DNA from: Cerioporus squamosus
Taxonomy: Eukaryota; Basidiomycota; Agaricomycetes; Polyporales; Polyporaceae
DNA length: 57,068 bases
Reading direction: 5' to 3'
NCBI GenBank assembly: GCA_022592435.1
Contig: JABYQS010000208.1
Span: 1-57,068 of the forward strand
The notes beneath the pieces were generated by a model, which was given only the letters and a program-made list of their open reading frames with translations, was not told the DNA's origin and did no database searches. This document shows, one piece after another, positions 1-10,854 of this stretch. Position numbers and translations under genes: made by a program. Position 1 is the first letter of the stretch. Each line of letters begins with the position of its first letter.

Positions 1-423
1 CGATTACGGGTCTGCGAGTACGCTCGACTGCGGCGCTCTGTCGTCGTACGAGGGCTCCGTTCTTCGGCTTGTGTTGCGAGCTAACGCCTGCCGAGCATTG
101 CCTGTGCAGGTTGTGTCTCACGACTCCCGACGCGCTGGCCGACCTGCTACCCATCGCCGTCGTTGTCTTGCGCCTCAACTATGAGCAAGTCTTCGTCTCA
201 GGAAGCTATGGCTATCCGGATGCAACGCGAATTATGCGGAGCTTCGTGCCAATGTTTCGCATGTCCGAAACCGTTGTATATGTGGATCAGACAGTCGGTT
301 AGGCTAAAATCGCACATTGCAAGGGTTTCATTTGCAGGCCGTAACCTGACTGCGCGAGCACTGTTACGAGTGCCGAGCGTGCATCAGAATCGTTCTCCGT
401 CAGCACCCACTCCTGACGCTCGC
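1..423. other. No convincing gene
   Basis: Short open frames exist on both strands, but none shows a recognisable domain or clean splice structure. The N-terminal exons expected for the GOLPH3-like copy that follows are not found here. Confidence 0.5.
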
Positions 424-1399
424 TGACCGTCATCAGGGCTACCTCTCGTTCTGGAACGACAACATCTCCTATGCATTGCGCGGCTGCATACTCATTGAGC
501 TCGCACTCGGCGCCGCATCGCACGGTCAAGGACACAAAATCGGAGACACCTCCCGCTCCCGAGCGGCTCGTCGAGGTGCTCGCCGACCGACAAACAGGCG
601 AGGCGATACTCGACGAGGACGACTCCGATGATGAAGGGCCAGGAGCAGGAAAAGATGCCATCAACAGCTGGATAGACCTCCTCAGCGGTTAGTGCCCCCG
701 TCCCCTCAGCCGCCGTCCCGGACGACCTCTGGCGCGGACCTACCCAAGCCTGACCGTCGCCCCCGCGCCCGTTCTCCTCGCAAGGCGAGACATTGAACGT
801 GATGAAGATCGGCTTCCAGCTGAAGCAGGTGCTCGAGCCGGCTCGCAAAGGGCTCGTCGACAAGGGCCGTCCTGCGCACCGAGAAGCGCAACTTCCTCCT
901 CTTCGACATGGCGACGCACCCCGTCGCGGACGTCCGCACGAAGGAGTCCATCGTCGCCCGCGTCGTCTCCCTCCTCACCTCCACCACCGCCGCCGTCCCG
1001 CCGTCCGCGCTCAACAAGGAGGGCACGCAGTGCCGCGTCCATGCGCGCCGTCTGCCTCGTCTGCGCGGCGTATGCCGCGAGCGTGCTCGACAACGCGTTC
1101 GGGCGGCTCACGTACGAGGACCGCGAGGCGGCGTTCCAGCGGTGCGACGAGATCCTCGCGGAGTTCTCGACTTGGCCCTTTGGGAGCACTGGGTCCGGCA
1201 GCGGGCGGACCGGCGCGCGAGTCGGAGGAGGGAAGGCTCGCGGATCGGGATGGGTAGCGCGGGCGTGAGTTCGAGAGAGGTCGTGCTCGGGCTTGTGCAG
1301 GAGGTCAAGAAGGAGATGCTGGGCGGAGAGGAGGACTTGTGTTTTGAGCTTATTGCCGGTGTGCTAGAGGTACTGTCCAAACTCGATTCGCTGCTCTAG
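424..1399 (+). pseudogene. GOLPH3/Vps74-like pseudogene, 5'-truncated and frameshifted
   Basis: GOLPH3/Vps74 is a Golgi PI4P-binding adaptor that retains glycosyltransferases. Diagnostic blocks occur in order but in different frames: [17 protein letters not shown] (about 433), [19 protein letters not shown] (about 560), INSWIDLLSG (about 660), then after a plausible intron (688-784) ETLNVMKIGFQLKQV, LRTEKRNFLLFDMATHPVAD (about 868), RAVCLVCAAYAASVLDNAFG (about 1040) and DLCFELIAGVLEV (about 1335) before a stop at 1397-1399. At least four frame changes separate these blocks (near 510, 630, 865, 1035 and 1190). The family N-terminus (the TLMEEVLLLGLKD region) is missing upstream. The missing 5' end favours a true pseudogene. 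Individual indels could be sequence errors, as elsewhere in this window. Confidence 0.85.
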
Positions 1400-1780
1400 G
1401 TCGCTTTAATATCCCTACTCTGGACCGCCTTGATGTATATATTATCGATTGCTTTTGCTCCTTGCTCGATTCGGTCCACTCGGAGTGCGGTCAACGGTTC
1501 ATGGGTTACGAGTGTCCACTGTGCGGAAGTTGGGCGTAGACTGTTAGCGAACGTGAACCAATATTTGCAGCTTGTCCCGTTTCGAAAGCCGCACGAACTT
1601 AGCACGAAGTCGGTTGCCTCCCTAGGCAGCTCAAGACCCGACTACTTGTGTGTAGTAGACTTCGATGATCGTGCCTATCTAACGTTGGCGTCGCCCGATT
1701 GCCTTCCGTGCGTCAGATTGCTCGCAGGCCCCGAAACGCCTCACCAACATGAAAACCGTCCCCCAGTCCATCAACCAAAC
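1400..1780. other. Intergenic, nothing recognised
   Basis: This lies between the GOLPH3-like pseudogene and the tRNA gene. No coding pattern or repeat was seen on either strand. Confidence 0.5.
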
Positions 1781-1784
1781 AAAA
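1781..1784 (-). terminator. RNA polymerase III T-run for tRNA-Leu
   Basis: On the minus strand this is a TTTT run about 22 nt past the 3' end of the tRNA-Leu gene. That is a minimal Pol III termination signal in a suitable position. Confidence 0.45.
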
Positions 1785-1805
1785 TGAAATCTCAATGCCG
1801 CAATA

Positions 1806-1885
1806 TGATGAGAGTGGGATTCGAACCCACGCCCGTGAGGACCAGATCCTTAGTCTGGCGCCTTAGACCGCTCGGCCATCTCACC
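1806..1885 (-). tRNA. tRNA-Leu (anticodon AAG)
   Basis: The 80-nt minus-strand sequence folds into a full class II cloverleaf. The acceptor stem is GGTGAGA/TCTCATC with one G-T pair, followed by discriminator A. The D-stem is GCC/GGC. The anticodon stem is CCAGA/TCTGG with loop CTAAGGA, giving anticodon AAG, read as IAG after A34 deamination (leucine CUU/CUC). It has a long variable arm, a T-stem GTGGG/CCCAC and loop TTCGAAT. There is no intron. The long variable arm and the anticodon agree on leucine. Confidence 0.96.
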
Positions 1886-3538
1886 ATATACGGTTTCCGA
1901 TTGTCAGTAAACACATGAGATGACGCGTAAATACTGTACCAAGAGACTTGTTGCGGGAGTGGGCGTACTAAGAGTTGGTAACTGCGTCCTTTGCTTGTCT
2001 CCTGTCACTGTATACTACTAGTTGCACTAGGCAGACAAGTCCCGGGCCCGTCAAAGGGGGCACGCAGGGCCATCTACAAACCAGTGGCATCTCTCGTCGG
2101 AAGAACTTGGTTGGCAGACTTCTCGAGGCTGACTTAAGTTTGCCCTCCATAGCGCAGGGATTGGGGACGGGTGACTGAGTGCCTGAGTACATGGTGACTA
2201 CTAACTAGAGGCGTACGGACTCACATACGGTCGACGTCGCTATCCATTGCAGCAATGGGCAATCAATGCGTAACTTGGCTCGGAGCGACGTTGCGGGGCT
2301 TCCACATTATGCCTGCTCGCATTTCAGATGGCTGACACGATTAGCACTAACGGTTAACGACCGACATTGGTCGAACGGGTGACGCAAGTTGAGATTCGCT
2401 GCGCCGCAACCAAGGTTGCAACTGGTCATCATGTAGGGACTGCGCGGTTCGACTCGGATGAGCGGTACTGACCGGTATGAGACCTTCTTCTCCCAGCCTG
2501 GTCTGGCGTTGGTGTATCACGTCGATGCCAACATGCGGCACACGGCGCACGGTCCGTAGGTATGCTCAGGTTGATACAGTATCAGAATTTGAAGCTTCTG
2601 TTTCGTGAGGGCGTTGTCTGATCGCCGGTTCGCAGCCCGGTGGTGGAGCGTACCGACTGCGTGAAGCTATGGGCCGTAGGCTCCATGTTTACGAGCACGC
2701 CATGCCAAGCTTGACGTAGCGTTGGATGGGTTGTTTAGATCTGACGACCGCTGAGACATGTCAGATCGGAAGCGGTGGCACGCAGAGTTCAACTTGTGGT
2801 ACGCACTTCTGGAGCTGGTACGAGGGTTATCCATGCGATCCAGGTCGTTTGACTCTCCTGTGCTTCATGTTCGAATTCCTCTGGCTGTAGACCGGTGACC
2901 GTCGCTGTACGTACACCGTTCGTACCTTCTGTCGGGACGATAATTCAGCCAAGAAGTCAGCAAGCACAAGACAACTTCGCGGAACCTATTTAAACGCGGG
3001 GGAGGACGGGAAAACGATGCGAAAAACTATCCGCCGCGTAATGAAGAGAAATGAAGAATGATGCGGTAGCGGGCGTCGTCAAGGGCTCGTGAGATCTGGA
3101 TCTGCTAGGGTGGGCGATCATCCCATGACGCGGTTCGGGCCTCTCACACCTCCTCTTCTGAGTCCTTCTCCTGCGCCCGTCCGACCGCGAGCGGGCGTAT
3201 ATCTGAGAAATGCGCAGGGGACAGAGCGGCCGAGCACACGCACTAGCGACCCGCGTCTGCGGGGAGTCAATGAGCGGCGGGAAAGATATGAGAGGAATAT
3301 CAGACGGATCTGCCAAATGGACGAAGCTGCGTGTAACCGCGCCTGTAACCGCGCAGTTTGGATGATCGCTCCAGGTCCGAGTCCGCGCCGTCTGCTCATC
3401 CGAGCTCTCCGCAACACGCCGCCGTCCTCATAATCTTTCCAACCCTCTTTCTCGAGCCGACTCCCGGGGCCCCCCTCGCGACTCCCCTTTCTCTTCCACG
3501 TCGGCCTCTGCTCTGCTGGCTTGCTACCACACACCGAC
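1886..3538. other. Intergenic region upstream of the G-alpha gene
   Basis: About 1.65 kb without a supportable gene. Small frames on both strands show no domain and no consistent splice sites. The last 150 bases before the G-alpha start are pyrimidine-rich, as is usual for basidiomycete 5' leaders. Confidence 0.5.
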
Positions 3539-5920
3539 ATGTACGCCCTCCGGCCATCAACAGACCCGCAGGGAGAAGACCCGCTCGCCAGGGTGCTTGC
3601 GCCGCCCCCAGGCGAGACCGCGGACCAGCGTGCTGCGAGACTGCGCGAGGAGGCGGAGGCAAAGCGGGTGAACGACGAGATTGACGAGAGGATCAAGCAG
3701 GAACGGGCTGCGTGGAAGAGGCAAAAGAACATGTTCAAGCTCCTCCTCCTCGGCCAGAGCGAAAGCGGTACGTCCACGCCCAGTCCACGCCTCCTTTCAA
3801 CTCGCTTCCCCCCCGATCCCCATGCGACTACCGCCACCCTACGTCCCCGCTACGCCTCCCCTTTTGGCAGACGTCCGCATCCGCCATCACTCGCTGCCTC
3901 CTCGTGTGCTGGGGTTGCCGTGCTCTCTCTCGCCATCCTCACATTCTTTCGGGCTCCTCGGGTCGTGTGCATCCGGCGTTGTGCTGACCGAAATGTATAG
4001 GAAAATCCACGATGCTGAAGAGTACGTTCCCTCCTACTCTGGTCGCGTGCGTCGACCTCTAACCGTCACGCAGACTTCCAGCTCGCGTTCGCGCCAAAAG
4101 CATGGAAAGCCGAGCGCGAGTCATGGCGCGCAGTCATCCAGCTCAACCTCATCCGCTCCATCAACAACATTCTAGACATCCTATCCCAAGAGATGGCCAA
4201 GTCGCCCAACGTCACCTCCCCCGTCACGTCGCCCTTCATGCGCCCCGCCACCAGCACGTCCAGCGGCCACGGCCACGGCAGCGCGGCCGACAGCCCCACC
4301 AGCGAGTCGTCCTCAGGCCCGCCCATCCAGTTCAGTCACACGCATGCGCTCCTCAAGCTTCGCCTTGCACCGCTCCGGCGCGTCGAGGCCGACCTGAAGC
4401 AGCTCATTGGCGCTGCGACGGACGAAATCACCGCCTCGACACTCTCTGGCGACAACGACTCTGGCCCGGACGACCTGAGCGCGGCTGCTCCCTTCGAGAA
4501 CAGTGCAGGGCGTCGGCGCCCGTCCGAGTACTACGTGCGCTCGAACGTCTCCTGGCGCGAGGCCGTGCGCGGTGCGTACAACAAGATAAGCCGGAACGAT
4601 GACCCGGCGCGAGCGGGCGGGGCGGCGGACGGGGAGAAGCTCGAGGACGCGACGGAGATCATCGCGAGCTGCGCGGAGGACATGCACGCGCTCTGGTCGG
4701 ACGAGGTCGTGCAGGATCTCCTCAGGCGGCGGCGGATACGGATGGAACTTGCGCCTGGATTGTGAGTCCGCACCTTCTCTGCTTCCTGTTCGCCCCTGCT
4801 GTGCGGGATTGTGGCGCTTCGCTCGCATTCTGGGCTCGCACGCTGACGCTTCTTCCCAGCTTCCTGAATGATATACTCCGCATAGCCGCGCGGGATTACG
4901 AGCCCACGGACGACGATATCGTGCGGGCGCGGCTACGCACGGTCGGCGTGCAGGAGTACAAGCTGGTCATGGAGAACTATGGTACGTTTCGCCCAACCTC
5001 CTCTTTCGGCACACACCCACGTAGACGCTAACGGGCAGAACGCCCTGCAGGCCCGTCGGCGAGCGACGTCTCGCGCGAGTGGATGATATACGACGTCGGT
5101 GGGTCGAGAACATCGGTGAGTTCTAAGTGACGAGCTGCTGGCGCACCTCTCACGCCGTCAGCTGCTGACTGGCTTCCTTCGTGTTCGCAGCGTGCGGCGT
5201 GGTATCCGTACTTCGACGACGCCAACGCGATCCTCTTCCTTGCTCCCATATCATGCTTCGACGAGCTGCTTGCGGAGGATCGGCGCGTCAACAGACTGGA
5301 AGACTCGTTCCTGCTCTGGAAGGGCATCATCCAGTCGAAGCTGCTCGCCAAGTGCATCATCGTCCGTACGTCGTCTCACCCTCGCCACAGTCCCATCTGT
5401 CTCTCCGGATGTTGCAACTGATGATCTCTCCGTATGTGCAGTGTTCCTGAACAAGTTCGACCTGCTCGAGGCGAAGCTCGCGTCCGGCGCTAAGGTGAAC
5501 AAGTACCTCCCCAGCTTCGGCGAGCGGGAAAACTCCGCCCCCACCGTCGCGCGCTGTACGTCACCCGTTCGCACCCTCTCGTCTGCGTGAGAGGCACACC
5601 GAACGCTCACTCCCGCTCCCTCGTCCCCTGCAGACCTGCATCAGAAGTTCCGCGACCAGCACCGCGAGTACTCGCCGCAAGCCGGCCGGCCGTTCTACGG
5701 CTACGTTACGACAGCCGTCGTAAGTCTCCCCATCTCTCTTGCTCACGAATTCATCCTGACCCGTCCGCGTCTCTACAGAACACCGAGGCGACGGCGTCGA
5801 CCCTGGCATCCGGTGAGCCGCTATACCACATCGCATTCACGGGCAGGGTCCGCTGACATTCCTCCGACAGTGCGCGATGGAGTCCTTCGACATAACCTGC
5901 ATCGAGCGGACTTTGTTTGA
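3539..5920 (+). CDS. Atypical G-protein alpha subunit
   Basis: A G-alpha subunit transduces signals from seven-helix receptors at the membrane. Ten exons: 3539-3767, 4001-4021, 4074-4761, 4860-4981, 5051-5115, 5191-5365, 5442-5555, 5634-5719, 5779-5812 and 5871-5920. They give about 527 aa against roughly 350 for a canonical subunit. The P-loop GQSESGKST is split across the 21-nt exon 2. The arginine-finger region is DDIVRARLRTVGVQ, G3 is DVGGSR, G4 is LFLNKFDLL and G5 is TTAVNTEAT. The extra length sits in the helical domain as a Ser/Thr-rich insert after NILDILSQE. Two departures from the family matter. The switch II Gln of DVGGQ, which positions the hydrolytic water, is Ser here. There is no N-terminal Met-Gly for myristoylation. 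It therefore belongs with the divergent mushroom G-alpha-like proteins; slow or absent GTP hydrolysis is inference. Confidence 0.92.
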
Positions 5921-6467
5921 TGCCCCCGGCATACCGTCATTTTGGTACTCGTGCCGCTCTATGGCTCGCACGCACACACGCACTATATCTTATTGGATAT
6001 GTACCATCTGCTTCAATTAATCACTCTCCTCTGCTGGATTGAATCGTGCCCTTCTGGCATGACCAGCTAACACTAGAACACAAACCACAGTTTGAGCAAC
6101 AGACAGGTACAGAGGACCATGGTGCACAGTACTCGTACGAAACTTCAAGCGGGGTCACAAGCGGATAACCGACGGCGAACGCCGGGGAACCTAGTAAGTA
6201 CAAGCCGAGTTCAAACGTCCATCTTGCATCGATTCCACCTGACTCTGCACCGCTGCGAGCTCCATACTGTCAGTGTCCGCCCCCCGCGATCTGCTTCTGT
6301 GCATTGTCCTATGGGATCGTAAACTCCCGCGACACAAGCACATCCGGCAAACTCTCCCCGCACCAAGCCTCTCGAGCGACAAGTGCCTCGACTGTCGACA
6401 CGATCATCTGCGCTCAGTTCCGCAACCCCAGCTCTGGCTCCCTGCGCTCATACTAAGTAGCCATACC
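5921..6467. other. Intergenic, between convergent genes
   Basis: This separates the G-alpha gene (+) from the minus-strand unknown gene that ends at 6468. No coding pattern was recognised. Confidence 0.45.
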
Positions 6468-7280
6468 TCACCGGGCCTCTCTCATCACGATCAGAGGACT
6501 CTGGTCGATGCCAGCGGTCCCGCCCGGAACCCTGCACGGAAGCCGGGCCTTCGATGTCCTCCGCAGCGCGTTGGCCTCTGGCCCGACGAGCTGGCGGAAC
6601 ACCTGCGCCCCGAACCAGAAACAGCGGAGCTCGACGGCGCTCGGCTCCGTGTCCGCCCACGGCGGGCTCTGGTACGTGCGCGCGGAGCGCGGTTCTGGCG
6701 GAACGTGTACGTGTATGTAGAGCGTGTGTTCTTTGGAGCGGTCCACGCCGGGGTCGCGGCCGTACACGAGGACTCGGTGGCGGAACGTCGGTGGGATGGC
6801 TGCTGCGGCCGGAGACTCGAGTAACGAGTCCGCAGAGTGACGAGGGGATGTACTCGGACTGTCGAACGGGTTGGCAGAACGCGCCTCCTTGGCGATGCTG
6901 TCGCCGGCGACCGCGCCGTCCCCGTGCGGCTTGTGTTCGTGGGCACGTTCGACGAGGCATTCGAGCTTGAGGGCGCCCACGGGATGCGGCCGGAGAGTAC
7001 CCCTATCTGCGGCGAAGATGGTCATGAGCACGGACACGCACTCGAGCTCGTCGGTCCTCGGGCTCTTCAGCAGCCAGCTGGATCTTCTTTACGAAGCATC
7101 GCTGGAGGTCGGGGTCAGAGGAGAGCCCGGACTGGCTGCGCATGTACAAGTCCTGGAACTCGAGCTCGGAGTCGGGCTCATCGCCCTGTAGATCGAGGAA
7201 AGTTCTCAGCCCGAGGGCTCGCCCACGGGGAATCCGAGGAGGCGCATGACGTTTTGCCAGGCGGATGTGAACACGGACAT
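6468..7280 (-). CDS. Unrecognised protein with a degenerate paralogue nearby; one frameshift
   Basis: I do not recognise the family. Translation begins MSVFTSAWQNVMRLLGFP (7280-7227). A 41-nt intron (7226-7186) follows, and exon 2 continues GDEPDSELEFQDLYMRSQSG. One extra base near 7085 (a GG in the minus-strand CAGCTGGCTGCTG) must be discounted to reach the long frame containing TDELECVSVLMTIFAADRG, HPVGALKLECLVE, FRHRVLVYGRDPGV and VHVPPEPRSARTYQSP. Corrected length is about 256 aa. No signal peptide or membrane segment is evident. The block from KLEC to the VLVY motif is repeated in the copy at 10855-11250. The two copies flank the two secreted-protein genes of this block. Function unknown. 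Confidence 0.6.
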
Positions 7281-7811
7281 CGTTACTGGTGATGGTGACT
7301 GGTCAAGGCCCGTCGCCCCTAACGATGCACCCTCGTACACTCACCGAACCCCCTGTGGCGCGTGAGCTGGTCTCGTCGCTGTACTGCGGTGGGTGGGTCC
7401 GGACAACGCGGTTGGGGTACGTACTGACTGAATTCTTTCAGTACATTTCACGAACTCGGTAGAGTGGACATCCGGGAGCGGAAGAGACTGCGATCCCGAC
7501 GACAAGTCCATATGCATATGGTTCCGCGTCAGCCACAACTCGATCTCTTCATCACTCTTCCAACGATCGCAAGCACTCTCACTGATCAACCTACAATTCG
7601 TCCTGCGGCTTTCGCTGTCCGCTCTACATGGCTCCCTACTCTTCGTGATGGATACACATATACTATGCTCTGTTCTGTGGGGCCGGCTGCAACAGCGACC
7701 CAGGTACGCACAAAAGTTGCATCATCGTAAAACTCCATTCATACTTCCACTCCAGGGCATATACGAAACACCGTCGTCGTCATCGTCGTCGTCTATCCTG
7801 CCGACCACGAT
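7281..7811. other. Intergenic between two minus-strand genes
   Basis: This is upstream of the unknown gene and downstream of SSP-A. It contains a CATATGCATATG palindrome near 7509 and a short CGTCGTCGTCATCGTCGTCGTC simple repeat near 7773, but no supportable gene. Confidence 0.4.
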
Positions 7812-8550
7812 TCACGACGGGCAGTTAGGAGCGAGCCACCCGCGGCTCCTCCGCTCGCACCGGTACGACGCCAGAATGTCGTTGAAGCTCGACGTCTTCG
7901 TGCTCGCCCCTCCGTCCCCGACAGCAGTCCCCGCGTAGACGGTGAAAATGTCGGTTATACATCCTTGATCACTGTAGGGAGGCAGCAAGAGGTCGACGTC
8001 AGCGGAAGCTCCGGAACTCCTCGACCTGAACGTGCACGGGTTACGTACCTATACACTGCAGCGGGACGAGTCCGAGTCATCAGTAAGCACCACCGAACTC
8101 AGCACTGGGCAGACCGAAGCACTCACGTTCGCAATACACGCACACGTCGTTCACCCGGAAGCTCGAGACCGACTTCATGTACGCCTGGTCTTCGATGTTC
8201 ATGCAGGTCTCGAGCGTGACCTCAGGCATAGTGCACTGGCCCGTGAAGTTCGGGTCCGTGCAGTATTCGACGCTGTAGATCAGGTTGCCCCCGCTCTGTC
8301 GAACGAGGTCGAAAGAGTCAGCGTCTGCGTCAGCACCCGTCTCCCGACCTCCCCGCCATCGCCAAGCTCATCCGTCGTCGGCGCGCGCGTCACGTACCTC
8401 TCTGGCTTGTTTGGAGGTGGCTGCCTCCCGGGCCGCATCCAGAGTCTCGGAGGTCTTGGACGGTGGCGCGCGGTGCACTGCGTGAGCGTGGACGAGACTG
8501 GAGCTGGCGAGCAGGCACGCTGCAAGAACAGATAGCTGTCTGAAGAACAT
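7812..8550 (-). CDS. Small secreted cysteine-rich protein A (SSP-A)
   Basis: Predicted extracellular protein of 162 aa. The signal peptide is MFFRQLSVLAACLLASSSL followed by VHA. Exons (minus): 8550-8398, 8295-8127, 8055-8049 (7 nt) and 7971-7812. The core has EYCTDPNFTGQC (C-x8-C), ETCMNIEDQAYMKSVSSF, VCVYC and LYSDQGC, and ends NCPS. The C-x8-C block plus the following hydrophobic and SSF segment resembles a beta/gamma-crystallin-like Greek-key repeat; that fold assignment is inference. The 7-nt exon (TGTATAG) is required: it turns CVYCE into CVYCE-LYS-DQGC in phase, with donor GTGAGT and acceptor GCTGCAG before it and GTACGT and CCTACAG after it. Paralogues at 9722-10384 and 23635-24258 share all intron positions. 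Role unknown; a secreted effector or cell-wall role is only a possibility. Confidence 0.82.
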
Positions 8551-9721
8551 CAGTAAGCGTCGACGTGGGGCTCGTAGGGTGTATGTGGCGCCGTATAGGT
8601 TCGGGATGTCGAATGGCTGCAGCCCGAGGGCGAGAGAGAGGAATAGGTCGAGCTCGACATCCGAGTGCTCGTGCATATACATATACGCCCAGAATGCAGA
8701 CGACGGTCGCCCGCGCGACAGTTGCAATCGTCAGGGCACCCTGCAAGCTGTCATTGTTCAGCAGATGGCCCATGTAAGCATTTCTGCACGTCGTCGAGTC
8801 CATGATATTGCGACTGACACGGAGGTGAGCAGGTTCAGATCATTCTCTGAAGGCGTCCAGCTCGTTCGGTGAGCGCAATGACTTCTAGTCTCTAGACATC
8901 CCGAGGTCATCCAGCGTTCGTGAAAGCATTCCTGCATACTTGATCCCCAATGTACTCACGGTCACCGCGACATCGTAAGTAGTCATTGTTGAAGTTTGCA
9001 GCGGTCTAGTCGATACCGTCAGAACTCAGTCTGTGTGCACGTAGTGTGAACAGCTTCAATATATTTACCTAGTCGATACCGTCAGAACTAGTACAGTGTC
9101 AGTACAGTATCTCTAGTGTATGGAACATAGACCTCTTACCTCAGTCTGTGTGCACGTAGTGGGAACAGCTGAGGAAGAGAGACGAAAATCTCGAAAGGAT
9201 AGAGGAAGTGATTACGTAAGGAATCAAGTAAGTAACGGATTATTAGACGAATCACAAAACGTAGTAAGTACGCTGTAAGTAGTTGTAACTAGTACGATGT
9301 AAGTAAGTTCTAAAGAACGACTTTCAACAGTCATTCCTCTCAAGTCGCCAGGAAGCGCACCATTCCCCAACTTTGCCTTAACCCACGTTTTCCCGGACTG
9401 CCAGTGCAGCCCGTCTCCGCATTTTAACAACTCTCGTCTCATCCGACCGCCCGGACTTCCGGATATCGAAACTCGAAAGGAACTAGGGAAAGCACTTGTA
9501 CGAGGAGATCGTTCCGCTCCACTTGTGTCCAGTGTCATCTGGGCGGAAGTCTGCGATGGCAATGTGATGATTCCCTATACGACTGCGGAACACAGACACT
9601 AATCCTACTCCGCAGTGCGCACCCCTTCGTCCCCCTAGTTACTCATAAGTCATGACGCTTCTACCTCCCGCCACACCCCCTCCTTCCCTCCTGCCGTGCC
9701 CTCACGCGTATTTCCGGGACT
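8551..9721. other. Intergenic between SSP-A and SSP-B
   Basis: A 1.17-kb spacer with two interspersed direct repeats (see the repeat entry). An AT-richer part around 9200-9320 is rich in GTAAGTA-like words. A minus-strand frame of about 110 codons (9224-9562) has no recognisable domain and was not accepted. Confidence 0.45.
9006..9161 (+). repeat. Interspersed direct repeats
   Basis: A 21-bp word beginning CTAGTCGATACCGTC occurs at 9006-9026 and 9069-9089. A second word, TCAGTCTGTGTGCACGTAGT plus G, occurs at 9026-9046 and 9141-9161. In the first copy the two words are adjacent. In the second copy about 50 bp lie between them, so a duplicated unit was later split by an insertion or one copy lost sequence. 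Confidence 0.85.
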
Positions 9722-10384
9722 TCACGGGCATTGATGCACGCAAACATACGAAGAGATCCTGTCGTTGAACGTGTTCGGCCCAGTAGTGCCGTCACTGACA
9801 GTCTGGTTCGGCGGGAAGACTCTCAAGATCGGCTTCACGGAGCATTCGTAGTCTCTGCGCATAGTCACAGAGATGATCGGGTCAGTTACGAGGCTTTCGT
9901 TGGTCGCGGAATGGGGGAATTGCGGCTTACTCGTATCCTGCCAGGAGACCGGTGCGAAGTCAGCAAAGCGTCCAGCAAAACACATATGGCAATCGGCAGG
10001 TCGCGACTCACCAGTACAAGCGGTACACTCATCTGTCTTCACGCTCGAAATCTCGTTGTCGAACGCCAGGTCGCCTTGGAGGGTCTGGCATTCGCCGAAC
10101 GGGCGCAGGCGGTAGTTGCAGTTCCCGGAGAGGTCGACGTCGGTGCACAGTTCGATGCCGCCGAGGTTCGCGTCCTGCCAATCCATTTCCCAGAACGATG
10201 AGCTCGAGCCGCCACCGTACAGCTGCAGGAGCGCATCACGTACACGTCTGTTCGGCAGCGATGCCGGGATATAATCATGTGCGGTGTCGACCTCCCGGCG
10301 GAAGGTGACGGCGGCGGCGGCGGCGGTACAAGAGCCTGCGACCAGGCAGGCAGCGAGGATGGCAGCGAGACGGGTGGAATGCAT
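9722..10384 (-). CDS. Small secreted cysteine-rich protein B (SSP-B)
   Basis: Paralogue of SSP-A and SSP-C. The signal peptide is MHSTRLAAILAACLVAG, then an Ala-rich stretch. Preferred exons (minus): 10384-10244, 10174-10012, 9937-9931 (7 nt, GATACGA) and 9854-9722, giving 147 aa, exactly the length of SSP-C. Core motifs are ELCTDVDLSGNC (C-x8-C), DNEISSVKTDECTAC, GYEDYEC, and the C-terminal FNDRISSYVCVHQCP. All three introns (69, 74 and 76 nt) have good GTACGT, GTGAGT or GTAAGC donors and CTGAC branch sites. Because the combined intron lengths are multiples of three, the region is also open unspliced at 220 aa, so a naive prediction would call one long exon. The spliced form is preferred because it restores the CxxC-x2-Y-x4-C pattern of its paralogues. 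Confidence 0.8.
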   Translation of the reverse strand: MHSTRLAAILAACLVAGSCTAAAAAVTFRREVDTAHDYIPASLPNRRVRDALLQLYGGGSSSSFWEMDWQDANLGGIELCTDVDLSGNCNYRLRPFGECQTLQGDLAFDNEISSVKTDECTACTGESRPADCHMCFAGRFADFAPVSWQDTSKPQFPHSATNESLVTDPIISVTMRRDYECSVKPILRVFPPNQTVSDGTTGPNTFNDRISSYVCVHQCP

Positions 10385-10505
10385 GGCCGAGGAGGATAAC
10401 GAGGAGTGGATTCAGAGAAGGTGTAAGAAATGCGAAGAGGAAGGCGAGCGCAGCTCGAGAAGCAACAGTGAGAAGGATGGAGACTCAGCTGAAAGCTAGG
10501 TCCGG

Positions 10506-10513
10506 TATTTATA
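10506..10513 (-). promoter_or_regulatory. TATA box of SSP-B
   Basis: The minus strand reads TATAAATA about 122-129 bp upstream of the SSP-B start codon. It is a good core-promoter match in a plausible position. Confidence 0.55.
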
Positions 10514-10854
10514 CGGCAGGGAAACCAACATGATTGCGCTCATACGAGTCGGAGGATATAACACTGTGTTGGGATGATGCCGCCACTGTAGACTCGGACG
10601 GCGAGGTTCGAGGAATGAACGACGGGGATGCCGGACGGCTTCAGTCGATTCTAGTCGATACGGGTATACCTGTCAAGTGGCCGGGATGTTCGAGCAGATC
10701 AGATCCGAGTCATCATTCTGGATGATCAGGCAAGAGAATGGGAGGTAACCTACATACGAAGGAGCGTGAGTACATAGTTGCCTACGCCGTCCGTGTCGTC
10801 AGTCGGACAGACGACGGAATGATGGCTCCTATGGCATGGGTGGGTCGCGGAATA
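10514..10854. other. Intergenic upstream of SSP-B
   Basis: Spacer between the SSP-B promoter and the degenerate copy of the unknown gene. No further element was recognised. Confidence 0.4.

Noticed and set aside
7760..7800. CRISPR-like short repeats
   Set aside because: This is a simple CGT/CAT triplet repeat in a eukaryotic intergenic region, without spacers.
8390..8803. A 137-codon minus-strand frame with a hydrophobic segment, overlapping SSP-A exon 1
   Set aside because: It overlaps the first SSP-A exon in another frame. The hydrophobic stretch alone is not enough evidence for a gene.
9224..9562. A 112-codon minus-strand frame
   Set aside because: No domain, no splice partners, and it lies in a repeat-bearing intergenic stretch.
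9555..9600. Possible C/D-box snoRNA (GTGATGA word)
   Set aside because: No D box (CTGA) with matching terminal stem at a suitable distance was found.
9722..10384. SSP-B as a single 220-aa exon
   Set aside because: The frame is open, but the internal stretches correspond to good introns with branch sites, and removing them restores length and cysteine spacing shared with SSP-A and SSP-C.
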